Part shown: one piece after another, positions 54,525 to 61,512 of the stretch | Numbering within the stretch: position 1 is the first letter of the stretch | Layout of the letters: the number at the start of each line of letters is the position of its first letter | NCBI GenBank assembly: GCA_017554145.1 | Contig: JAFZIZ010000002.1 | Location: 1 to 64,000 of the forward strand | Length of the DNA stretch: 64,000 nt | Source of the DNA: Prevotella sp. | Lineage (GTDB): Bacteria; Bacteroidota; Bacteroidia; Bacteroidales; Bacteroidaceae | Direction: 5' to 3' | The notes under the pieces: generated by a model | What the model was told of the DNA's origin: nothing | What the model saw: only the letters and a program-made list of their open reading frames with translations | The model's database searches: none | Position numbers and translations under genes: made by a program

Positions 54525-56027
54525 ATGACATACCAACACTTCATACTTATCGGCTCTATGCTCTTGTCATCTTCTATCACAAGAGCCCAAGACACGCAGA
54601 AGACTCAAATCACTTATGACTTGTCGACAGAGACTGCTGTAGGTACAGGCGACTTTACAGCGTATCAGTTGACGGCAAACCGCCATCATGTTTTAGCAAC
54701 TCGTCCTAATACAGCCTATCTGCGAGGTGCTGTCAACGTGGAGCATGCATTCTCCGAAAGTCTCAAGTTATCTGGTGCTGTTGATGCCATCGCATCCGTT
54801 CACGCTGACCACAAGGCATATCTGCAACAGTGTTATGCCAATCTCTCCTACAAGTCCTTCTTTATTGAGGCTGGTAGTCGGGAACAGAAACAGGTGGTAC
54901 GTGACGAACAGCTTTCCAATGGCTCGTTTGCCAAGGGTACGAATGCCAAACCCATTCCACAGGTTCATTTTGGCACCAACGACTTCTGGACGGTACCCTA
55001 TACCAAGGGATGGCTACAGATTAACTTTGACTTCGGTTATGGCAAGTTGATGGACAATAACTACCATGAAAAGAAGTTCTATCAAGAAGGGAGTGTAAAC
55101 AGAAGATATACCACTGGAACCTATTATCACCAGAAACACTTGTATTTCCGCACGAACCCCGCCAAATCTATCTTCATCATTGCCGGTATGGAACATGTCG
55201 CACTGTTCGGAGGAACCCTCCACAAATATGAAAATGGGGAATTGATTACCCAAAAGAAACCTGCAAGTCTGAAGGCTTTCTGGAGAGCCATCTTCCCCAC
55301 AGGCGACAGTCAGTATTTTGAGAACGGCTCGAAGGATGACTGGATTTATGGTAACCACCTTGGTGTGATGACATTCCAAATAGGTTGGAACATTAACAAA
55401 GACCATCTGCTACAGGCGTATCTCGACAATCCCTTTGAGGATGGCTCTGGCATGAGAAAGGGTAATGGTTGGGACGGATTATGGGGATTACAGTACAACA
55501 ATAGGAAATCAGGGAGACAGTACGTCAGAGGTGTCGTATTGGAGTATTTCCAGACCACCAACCAGTCAGGTCCCGTCCATTGGGATAGTGGTGATTACCC
55601 AGAACCTATCCGCAGCCAGATTACGGATCTCGTAACGGGTAATGACAACTACTACAACCATTATACCTACGATGGGTATGCTCATTATGGCATGACTCCG
55701 GGAAATCCACTGATTCCCTCACCTATATATAATAAGGATGGGGACATGGTCTTCCGTGACAACCGTATCAAGGCATGGCATCTGGGTGTCAACGGTGAGA
55801 TTACGGACCGCTTGTCTTATATGGTCAAAGGTTCCTATCGGGAAGGATGGGGCAGCTATCCTACCCCACTTCCTACCAAAGATCACTCTTTTGATGCGAT
55901 GTTCCAAGGCATTTACCAGTTAGGCCCCTGGCAGTTCTCGGCCGCTTATGCCTTCGACAAAGGCAATATTTTCGGTGATTGTTCTACTTTCAACTTCAAA
56001 ATACAATTCCATGGCAAACTTCTTTAA
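54525..56027 (+). CDS. Wzi-like capsule assembly outer-membrane protein
   Basis: 500 residues; signal peptide (about 1-21, LLSSSITRAQ), then an aromatic-rich beta barrel (FIEAGSREQKQVVRD, YALGNHLGV-like DWIYGNHLGVMTFQIGWN, KGNGWDGLWGLQYNN). The layout fits the capsule assembly Wzi family, which binds nascent capsule at the outer membrane. The following lipoprotein gene overlaps its end by 17 bp. Confidence 0.88.
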   Translation: MTYQHFILIGSMLLSSSITRAQDTQKTQITYDLSTETAVGTGDFTAYQLTANRHHVLATRPNTAYLRGAVNVEHAFSESLKLSGAVDAIASVHADHKAYLQQCYANLSYKSFFIEAGSREQKQVVRDEQLSNGSFAKGTNAKPIPQVHFGTNDFWTVPYTKGWLQINFDFGYGKLMDNNYHEKKFYQEGSVNRRYTTGTYYHQKHLYFRTNPAKSIFIIAGMEHVALFGGTLHKYENGELITQKKPASLKAFWRAIFPTGDSQYFENGSKDDWIYGNHLGVMTFQIGWNINKDHLLQAYLDNPFEDGSGMRKGNGWDGLWGLQYNNRKSGRQYVRGVVLEYFQTTNQSGPVHWDSGDYPEPIRSQITDLVTGNDNYYNHYTYDGYAHYGMTPGNPLIPSPIYNKDGDMVFRDNRIKAWHLGVNGEITDRLSYMVKGSYREGWGSYPTPLPTKDHSFDAMFQGIYQLGPWQFSAAYAFDKGNIFGDCSTFNFKIQFHGKLL

Positions 56028-56412
56028 ATCCATCAGACGTCTTACATCAAACATCATACTTCTCACCTCTTCCTTCTTTCTTCTTACTTCTTGTCAAGAG
56101 GGAAGTGAAGCAGGAGATTTGCTTGGTCAGTGGCGCTTGGCAGACACAGAGGCGAACTATATGAATATCTCGGGCTCTGTAGTATGGCTCAGACATTATT
56201 CTGATGGAGTTTATGGAAATTTCCAACACGTGGGCGACAGTCTCTATATCCAGTGTTATTCTTCGTCAGCCCTGCCTATAGACACTGCTGTTGTTGAAAA
56301 GTCTTTTGGTTTCAAGCCTTTCAACAACATCCGTCTCAAGATAGAAGTGCTCGACGGTGATATCCTTGTGTTGAGTAAAGATAACCAGAAATGGAACTTT
56401 TATAAGTATTAA
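56011..56412 (+). CDS. Lipocalin-like small lipoprotein
   Basis: 133 residues from the ATG at 56011, which opens a signal peptide with lipobox LTSC (Cys28); an in-frame start at 55948 would lie deep inside the wzi gene. The mature part (DLLGQWRLADTEANYM, FKPFNNIRLKIEVLDGDILV, WNFYKY) is a compact beta-barrel like the lipocalin-like domains of Bacteroidales. It overlaps wzi by 17 bp and so is translated with it. Possible partner of the capsule machinery; role unknown. It ends the locus. Confidence 0.78.
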   Translation: MANFFKSIRRLTSNIILLTSSFFLLTSCQEGSEAGDLLGQWRLADTEANYMNISGSVVWLRHYSDGVYGNFQHVGDSLYIQCYSSSALPIDTAVVEKSFGFKPFNNIRLKIEVLDGDILVLSKDNQKWNFYKY

Positions 56413-56414
56413 AC

Positions 56415-56456
56415 CTTTAAACTCTAAACTTTAATCTTTAAACTTTAAACTTTAAA
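56415..56456. repeat. Six-copy 7-bp tandem repeat (CTTTAAA)
   Basis: CTTTAAA, CTCTAAA, CTTTAAT and three more CTTTAAA run at 56415-56456 with an exact 7-bp period, right after the stop at 56412. The same unit recurs at 63250-63277. Confidence 0.88.
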
Positions 56457-56465
56457 AACATATAG

Positions 56466-56500
56466 GGATTTCCCCCACATAGTTTAGGGGAAATCCTTTT
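56466..56500 (+). terminator. Terminator of the capsule locus
   Basis: GGATTTCCCC (56466-56475), an 11-base loop, GGGGAAATCC (56487-56496), then TTTT. It closes the second capsule unit. Confidence 0.82.
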
Positions 56501-56520
56501 CTTATGCCTCATTTTCTTCC

Positions 56521-56528
56521 TATTTTTG
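56521..56528 (+). promoter_or_regulatory. -7 box for the 56576 gene
   Basis: TATTTTTG followed by CATCG, 47 bp before the ATG at 56576. Confidence 0.55.
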
Positions 56529-56575
56529 CATCGTAAACAAGTAACAATATGTCGAACTAATAAAAAAGTACGAAT

Positions 56576-57583
56576 ATGAAGAAGATGATGATAGCCCTGG
56601 TAGCAATGCTGACAATCGCAGCAACGGGCAAGGCAATGAGCTACGAGCAGGCTCGCAACGAGGCCCTCTTCCTGACCGACAAGATGGCTTACGAACTGAA
56701 CCTGACAGAAGAGCAGTATGAGGCTGCTTACGAGATTAACCTCGACTATCTGATGGGTGTCACCAGTTATGATGATGTCTATGGTATTTACTGGGAGCGT
56801 CGCAACCTCGATCTGAGCTATATCCTACTTGATTGGCAGTTGAGCGCCTTCCGTGCCGCCTCTTATTTCTATCGCCCTCTCTACTGGGCTGACGGTTTCT
56901 GGCACTTTGCCATCTACGGACGTTATCCGCATCGTGACTACTTCTATTACGGTCGTCCCGTATTCTACGCATCCTATCGGGGTGGACATGCATGGCATGT
57001 AACAGGTCACAGCTGGTATCATGGTCGTCGTGATCACTATATCCACCATCACACCTCCTCTCACTTCGGAATGCGTGACGGCTGGAACCGTGGAGACTAT
57101 CGCCATCATCACAGTGGGAACCGTATGAGTTCTACACGTACCACAGTAAACCATCGTGACAGGGATCGCAATATGGATCGTGGCAATCGTGACATGAACC
57201 GAGGTTCTCGTGACAACAATCGCAATCGAGATATGAATCATGGTAATCGCGATAACAATCGCAGCAACCATGACATGAACCGTGGTCCTCGTGACAATAA
57301 CAACCGTCCTACGACACCCAGTACAACCCCAAGTACAAACAATAACACTCCACGCTCACTGGGCGGTCATCGCACCAATGGCATAACCTCACGCCCCAGT
57401 AGCAGCAGTACCACTCGTCCCAGCAGCCCTTCTCGCAGTGGAGGTTCTAGCTCAGGCATGCGTAGTGGCGGATCATTCAGCGGAGGCCACAGTGGTGGTG
57501 GAGCCAGAAGTGTTGGTGGAGGAAGCCATGGTGGCGGCGGTCGCAGCAGCGGCGGAGGCCATAGCTACGGAGGACGTCGTTAA
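56576..57583 (+). CDS. Exported protein with Arg/Asn-rich repeats and Gly/Ser-rich tail
   Basis: 335 residues. Signal peptide (about 1-20, ALVAMLTIAATGKA); an N-terminal helical part at about 22-60 (LTDKMAYELNLTEEQYEAAY) with a Spy/CpxP-like LTxEQ pattern; a Tyr/His/Trp-rich middle (about 95-185); imperfect repeats of R-D-M-N-R-G-N/S-R-D-N-N-R at about 190-245; and a Ser/Gly-rich end (about 275-335). The make-up suggests a disordered, strongly basic surface or periplasmic protein. No catalytic motif. Its last 111 bp overlap the convergent phosphatase gene. Confidence 0.75.
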   Translation: MKKMMIALVAMLTIAATGKAMSYEQARNEALFLTDKMAYELNLTEEQYEAAYEINLDYLMGVTSYDDVYGIYWERRNLDLSYILLDWQLSAFRAASYFYRPLYWADGFWHFAIYGRYPHRDYFYYGRPVFYASYRGGHAWHVTGHSWYHGRRDHYIHHHTSSHFGMRDGWNRGDYRHHHSGNRMSSTRTTVNHRDRDRNMDRGNRDMNRGSRDNNRNRDMNHGNRDNNRSNHDMNRGPRDNNNRPTTPSTTPSTNNNTPRSLGGHRTNGITSRPSSSSTTRPSSPSRSGGSSSGMRSGGSFSGGHSGGGARSVGGGSHGGGGRSSGGGHSYGGRR

Positions 57584-58078
57584 CACCCTCACCTCGGCAT
57601 TCATCATTCGTTGCACTTCCGACATCGTACAATGCGCATAAACGGCTAATATTGCTTTATTAATAATTCCGTGACCGACAGCCACCACTCGTTTTCCAGG
57701 GTAGGTGGCTGTCAACTTTTGTAGGAAGGTAAAGGCTCTTTGCAATAAAGCATCCTCGCTCTCTATATCATCAGGCCAAACTTCTCCTCGCAATCCTGGT
57801 ATAAAACGTCCCGTAAAACTCCCCCAATCACGCTCTCTTAACAAGGACATCGTTACGACGGGTAAACCGTGAGGTTGTGCAATAATCTCTGCAGTCTCAA
57901 TAGCTCGCTGCAGATCACTCGCCACTACGACATCAATAGGTTCACCTCGCAGTCGTTCTGCCACTTGCCGAGCCTGTTCCCTACCCTTCTCATTGAGTGT
58001 TCCTTGAGTCTGTCCTTGCATAATCTGACGGGCATTATCTACCGTCTCCCCATGCCGTACCAGATAGATTGTTGTCAT
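57473..58078 (-). CDS. Histidine phosphatase family protein with antisense-overlap extension
   Basis: 201 residues from the ATG at 58078 (MTTIYLVRHGET); an ATG two codons earlier lies too close to the -7 box. The catalytic His is in LVRHGET, the second arm in VASDLQRAIETAE, the acid in LRERDWGSFTG, and the second His in VVAVGHGIIN, so the enzyme is intact within about 165 residues. The remaining about 36 residues (Ala/Ser/Thr-rich) are encoded opposite the Gly/Ser-rich end of the 56576 gene, because the frame has no stop before 57473. Substrate unknown (phosphoglycerate-mutase-like or cobalamin-type phosphatase). Confidence 0.87.
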   Translation of the reverse strand: MTTIYLVRHGETVDNARQIMQGQTQGTLNEKGREQARQVAERLRGEPIDVVVASDLQRAIETAEIIAQPHGLPVVTMSLLRERDWGSFTGRFIPGLRGEVWPDDIESEDALLQRAFTFLQKLTATYPGKRVVAVGHGIINKAILAVYAHCTMSEVQRMMNAEVRVLTTSSVAMASAAAATAATMASSTNTSGSTTTVASAE

Positions 58079-58088
58079 TTTCATACTG

Positions 58089-58096
58089 CAAAGATA
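58089..58096 (-). promoter_or_regulatory. -7 box of the histidine phosphatase gene
   Basis: TATCTTTG on the minus strand (58096-58089); the ATG at 58078 is 10 bases further on, so the mRNA would be leaderless or nearly so. Confidence 0.6.
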
Positions 58097-58117
58097 GTCT
58101 TTTTTAAAATAAATGAC

Positions 58118-58125
58118 TATCTTTG
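58118..58125 (+). promoter_or_regulatory. -7 box of the HdeD-like gene
   Basis: TATCTTTG, 26 bp before the ATG at 58152; divergent from the promoter at 58089-58096. Confidence 0.65.
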
Positions 58126-58151
58126 TACCCGAAAATCATTAAAAAGAAGAC

Positions 58152-58856
58152 ATGAAACTACTACAGAGTTCCCTTTTCCGTGCAATATGCTCTATTATTA
58201 TAGGTGTATTGCTGTTGAAGTATCCCGATAATTCTGTCACTTGGTTGACCATGGCGATTGGAACGTTATTCCTGCTGTCGGGTATCATTGCCCTCATCTC
58301 CTACTGGAATGCCAAGCGTCACGCTGGTGATTACACCATCACTGATGCTGAAGGACGGGTGATTAGTGGCAGTCAGCCCACTTTCCCGATTGTCGGTATA
58401 GGCAGTGTCATCCTCGGTCTAACCCTCTTGCTCAGTCCCGACTTGTTTGCCCGTTGGCTGATGTACATCCTCGGAGCGATGATTATCCTGGGCAGCATCA
58501 ACCAGTTGATAGTACTGATTGCCGCTCGTCGTTTCGGTTCTATCGGTGCCTTTTTCTGGATAGCTCCCATCGTGTTGTTGATAGCAGGTATCTTCATATT
58601 CATCAAACCGATGGAGAGTGCAGGAACAGCCCTCCAGATTCTGGGATGGTGTATGCTGGTATATGGTATCACGGAGGTCATCAACTCTTTGATGGTTTAT
58701 AGCCTGCGTAAGCGGATGAAGCGCCAACAGGAGGAGAACACCACAGGAGTGGAGGTTGAAGAGATCAAAGAAATCCCTGAGAATCTCATTGAGGAGAAAA
58801 AAGAAGAAATCATCGAAGAGGTCCCTCAGAGTGATATCATCGTAGAAGAAGAATAA
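58152..58856 (+). CDS. HdeD-like (DUF308) membrane protein with acidic C-terminal tail
   Basis: 234 residues with six hydrophobic segments in about 1-190 (AICSIIIGVLLLKYPDNSV, WLTMAIGTLFLLSGIIALI, WLMYILGAMIILGSINQL), the two-repeat layout of HdeD/DUF308 proteins. A charged cytoplasmic tail at about 195-234 is very Glu-rich (ENLIEEKKEEIIEEV). HdeD is linked to acid resistance in enterobacteria; the role here is unproved. It is alone in its unit. Confidence 0.85.
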   Translation: MKLLQSSLFRAICSIIIGVLLLKYPDNSVTWLTMAIGTLFLLSGIIALISYWNAKRHAGDYTITDAEGRVISGSQPTFPIVGIGSVILGLTLLLSPDLFARWLMYILGAMIILGSINQLIVLIAARRFGSIGAFFWIAPIVLLIAGIFIFIKPMESAGTALQILGWCMLVYGITEVINSLMVYSLRKRMKRQQEENTTGVEVEEIKEIPENLIEEKKEEIIEEVPQSDIIVEEE

Positions 58857-58894
58857 AAATCACGAAAAAATTTGGCTGGCTCTAATTTTTTTCG

Positions 58895-58902
58895 TAATTT
58901 TG
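58895..58902 (+). promoter_or_regulatory. -7 box of the L31 gene
   Basis: TAATTTTG followed by CACCCTC, 49 bp before the ATG at 58952. Confidence 0.65.
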
Positions 58903-58951
58903 CACCCTCAAAGTGTAAGATAACAAATTAAATAATAAAAAAAAAGTAAAA

Positions 58952-59206
58952 ATGAAAAAAGGTATTCATCCAGAAAACTATCGCCCCGTCGTGTTTAAGG
59001 ACATGTCCAACGGTGATATGTTCCTTTCGCGTTCTACCGCAAAGACGAATGACACTGTAGAATTCGAAGGCGAAACTTACCCAGTGGTTAAAATCGAAAT
59101 CTCGAGCACCTCTCACCCGTTCTATACTGGTAAGAGTAAGCTTGTGGATACAGCCGGTCGTGTTGATAAGTTCATGAGCCGCTACGGTAAGGCTGCGAAG
59201 AAATAA
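58952..59206 (+). CDS. rpmE2: 50S ribosomal protein L31, type B
   Basis: 84 residues. [20 protein letters not shown] and the end [20 protein letters not shown] are typical of type B L31. It has no cysteine, so it is the zinc-free form. It binds the 50S subunit and bridges to the small subunit. Single-gene unit with its own promoter and terminator. Confidence 0.97.
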   Translation: MKKGIHPENYRPVVFKDMSNGDMFLSRSTAKTNDTVEFEGETYPVVKIEISSTSHPFYTGKSKLVDTAGRVDKFMSRYGKAAKK

Positions 59207-59235
59207 GATATCCATAGCGAAAATGAAATAAAAAG

Positions 59236-59278
59236 GTGCGCCGAGGTAGTTGCATATGCCAAGGACGCGCTTTTTTTT
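59236..59278 (+). terminator. Probable terminator of the L31 gene
   Basis: GTGCGCC (59237-59242 area) can pair with GGACGCGC (59263-59270), with one bulge and one G-U pair, across a loop of about 20 bases, followed by eight T (59271-59278). Imperfect but well placed. Confidence 0.6.
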
Positions 59279-59299
59279 ACTACCTAACCCAACACATAT

Positions 59300-59848
59300 A
59301 TGAAAACAATTTATGATTTCACTGTCAAGGACAGAAAAGGAAAAGACGTTTCGTTAAAAGAGTATGCCAACGAGGTATTGTTGATTGTCAACACGGCCAC
59401 GAAGTGTGGTTTCACCCCCCAGTATGACGAGTTGGAAGCCCTCTACAAGAAATATCACAGTCAGGGTTTCGAGATTCTCGATTTCCCCTGTAACCAGTTC
59501 GGACAACAGGCCCCAGGTACTGACGAGTCGATTCATGAGTTCTGTAAACTGAATTTTGGTACGGAGTTCCCCCGTTTTAAGAAAATCAAAGTCAATGGTG
59601 AGGATGCTGATCCGCTCTATAAGTTCCTGCAGGAACAGAAAGGCTTTGCCGGCTGGGATATGTCCCACCCCATCGCTCCCATCCTTGATGACATGCTCAC
59701 CAAGGTGGATCCCGACTACAAGCAGAAACCTGATATCAAGTGGAACTTCACCAAGTTCCTCGTCAATAAAAAAGGTCAGGTCATCGCCCGCTTCGAACCC
59801 ACCGAAAGCATCGCAAACATCTCTAAGCAAATTGAAGAGCTGTTATGA
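59300..59848 (+). CDS. Glutathione peroxidase-family thiol peroxidase
   Basis: 182 residues. The peroxidatic Cys36 is in ATKCGFTPQ, Gln in FPCNQFGQQ, and Trp/Asn in IKWNFTKFLV, giving the full Cys-Gln-Trp-Asn tetrad. It is a cysteine, not selenocysteine, enzyme. Bacterial members usually use thioredoxin; the thioredoxin reductase gene follows with a 4-bp ATGA overlap, which supports that here. It reduces peroxides in the cytoplasm. No clear -7 box in the short gap upstream. Confidence 0.95.
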   Translation: MKTIYDFTVKDRKGKDVSLKEYANEVLLIVNTATKCGFTPQYDELEALYKKYHSQGFEILDFPCNQFGQQAPGTDESIHEFCKLNFGTEFPRFKKIKVNGEDADPLYKFLQEQKGFAGWDMSHPIAPILDDMLTKVDPDYKQKPDIKWNFTKFLVNKKGQVIARFEPTESIANISKQIEELL

Positions 59849-60774
59849 AAACCAAGTGCCTCATCATTGGTAGTGGCCCTGCAGGATACACTGCAGCCAT
59901 CTACGCCTCCAGAGCAAACCTCAGTCCAATAGAATATAGCGGATTGCAACCCGGTGGACAACTCACACAGACCACCGAAGTAGAGAATTTTCCAGGCTAT
60001 CCCCAAGGTGTGGACGGTAATCAGATGATGATGGACCTCCGCGAACAGGCGGAACGCTTTGGAGCAGACATCCGTGATGGTTCCATCACGAAGGTCGACT
60101 TCTCGAAAGCACCTTATCATCTTTGGGCAGATGATGGTACAGAGATTGAGGCAGACACCGTGATTATCGCGACAGGAGCCTCTGCGAAATACCTCGGTCT
60201 GGATGACGAACGGAAATACAATGGACAGGGCGTCTCTGCCTGTGCTACCTGTGATGGTTTCTTCTATCGCAAGAAGACAGTAGCTGTAGTAGGTGGTGGT
60301 GACACCGCTTGTGAGGATGCCCTTTATCTCAGCCATCTGGCCAAAAAAGTATATATGATTGTACGCAAGCCTTTCCTGCGTGCCTCAAAGGTGATGCAAG
60401 AGCGTGTCATGGCGGCTGAGAATATCGAGATTCTTTTTGAACACAATACCCTTGGTCTCTTCGGTGAGAATGGTGTGGAGGGTGCCCACTTGGTGAAACG
60501 TAAGGGTGAACCCGACGAGGAGTTGGTGGATATCGCCATTGACGGTTTCTTCCTCGCCATTGGCCATCAACCGAACACGGATATTTTCAAGGAGTGGTTA
60601 GATACTGACGAAGTAGGATACTTTAAGAAGATTAATGGGACACCAAAGACGAAGATTCCCGGTATTTTCGTGGCAGGTGATTGTGCTGATCCTACCTATC
60701 GCCAGGCCATCACTGCCGCAGGCACTGGTTGTCAGGCCGCCATTGAAGCGGAGCGCTATCTCCTCAATCGCTAA
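59845..60774 (+). CDS. trxB: Thioredoxin-disulfide reductase
   Basis: 309 residues. FAD-binding IIGSGPAGYTAA at the start, the redox-active CATC (Cys133 and Cys136), the NADPH loop VVGGGDTACEDAL, and the C-terminal FAD motif IFVAGDCADP. It passes electrons from NADPH to thioredoxin. Translational coupling with the peroxidase gene points to one peroxide-detoxifying unit. Confidence 0.96.
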   Translation: MKTKCLIIGSGPAGYTAAIYASRANLSPIEYSGLQPGGQLTQTTEVENFPGYPQGVDGNQMMMDLREQAERFGADIRDGSITKVDFSKAPYHLWADDGTEIEADTVIIATGASAKYLGLDDERKYNGQGVSACATCDGFFYRKKTVAVVGGGDTACEDALYLSHLAKKVYMIVRKPFLRASKVMQERVMAAENIEILFEHNTLGLFGENGVEGAHLVKRKGEPDEELVDIAIDGFFLAIGHQPNTDIFKEWLDTDEVGYFKKINGTPKTKIPGIFVAGDCADPTYRQAITAAGTGCQAAIEAERYLLNR

Positions 60775-61251
60775 CCTCTTTCTTTTTCGAACTTCGTTCG
60801 ATTACTTTTTCGGAAAAGTAACAAAAAGGTTATGTCCTTTTCTTTGGTGCAAAGAAAAGAACTAAAAGAAACATCCACCTTCCCCCAACCCCTCCCTATA
60901 TGGAGGGGCTTAAACTCGAAATCGCAGAAACCGACGATTTCGAGTATGTTTTAGTAAGGCGGGACGACGCCTTGTTTTATCTACATCCCTGCCTTCTGCT
61001 GCCCCTTGGAAAGGGGCGAATAAAGTATAATGACAAAATATGGCGAACCCCGAAGGGGTGAAAGCTGGAGAGCCATACCAAAACCTTGATGGAGGGCAAT
61101 TTTGCCCGTAATCAATTAAGTCCCCTTTTGTGTAAAAGGGGATTTAGGGGAAATAGAATTTTCTTTTGCTTCTGTTTCTTTTTGAAAAGAAATAGAATGA
61201 AATGAGGTTTGGAGGTACCCTCCAGAATAGTTCGGGCTTGGGCCGAAAAAA
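60775..61251. repeat. Palindrome-dense non-coding stretch (about thirteen short hairpins)
   Basis: No gene was found between 60774 and 61513. Perfect inverted repeats follow one another: TTACTTTT/AAAAGTAA (60802-60821), CTTTTCTTTG/CAAAGAAAAG (60837-60859), CCCCTCC/GGAGGGG (60889-60908), ACTCGAAATCG/CGATTTCGAGT (60914-60945), AAGGCG/CGCCTT (60956-60973), GCCCCTT/AAGGGGC (61001-61017), ACCCC/GGGGT (61047-61059), GGGCA/TGCCC (61094-61107), TCCCCTTTT/AAAAGGGGA (61121-61142), TTTCTTT/AAAGAAA (61175-61192), GGAGG/CCTCC (61211-61223), TTCGG/CCGAA (61231-61247) and TCGAA/TTCGA (60787-60801). The arms differ from one to the next. Confidence 0.8.
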
Positions 61252-61280
61252 AAAGGACTCACTTCACAGTGAATCCTTTT
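61252..61280. terminator. Terminator-like hairpin before the hybrid kinase gene
   Basis: AAAGGA-C-TCACT (61252-61263), loop TCAC, AGTGA-A-TCCTTT (61268-61279) with one mismatch. A-rich before and T-rich after, so it may work in both directions. The next 230 bp hold a weak 7-bp-period A/C-rich repeat (61301-61335) and AT-rich DNA, then the promoter. Confidence 0.6.
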
Positions 61281-61481
61281 CATAAAAAACTAAATTAATC
61301 AACCATAAACCTTAACCATTAAAAATCTAAACAGAAATTTTGTTGATGCAAAAGTAGGTATAAAAATCTCTTTATGCGTTCATTTTCCGTTATTTAAGGT
61401 TCGAAATCCGTGATATTGACGATTTTCAAACCCTTTTTCACGATTTTTGAACATTTTCGAACCAAATACCAACTTTTTTAT

Positions 61482-61489
61482 TATCTTTG
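61482..61489 (+). promoter_or_regulatory. -7 box of the hybrid kinase gene
   Basis: TATCTTTG, 23 bp before the ATG at 61513. Its position rules out the longer in-frame start at 61447. Confidence 0.7.
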
Positions 61490-61512
61490 TGGCGAAGATA
61501 TTAACTACAAAG

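Noticed and set aside
61447-61512. Upstream extension of the hybrid kinase frame
   Set aside because: It spans the -7 box at 61482-61489, so it would not be in the transcript.
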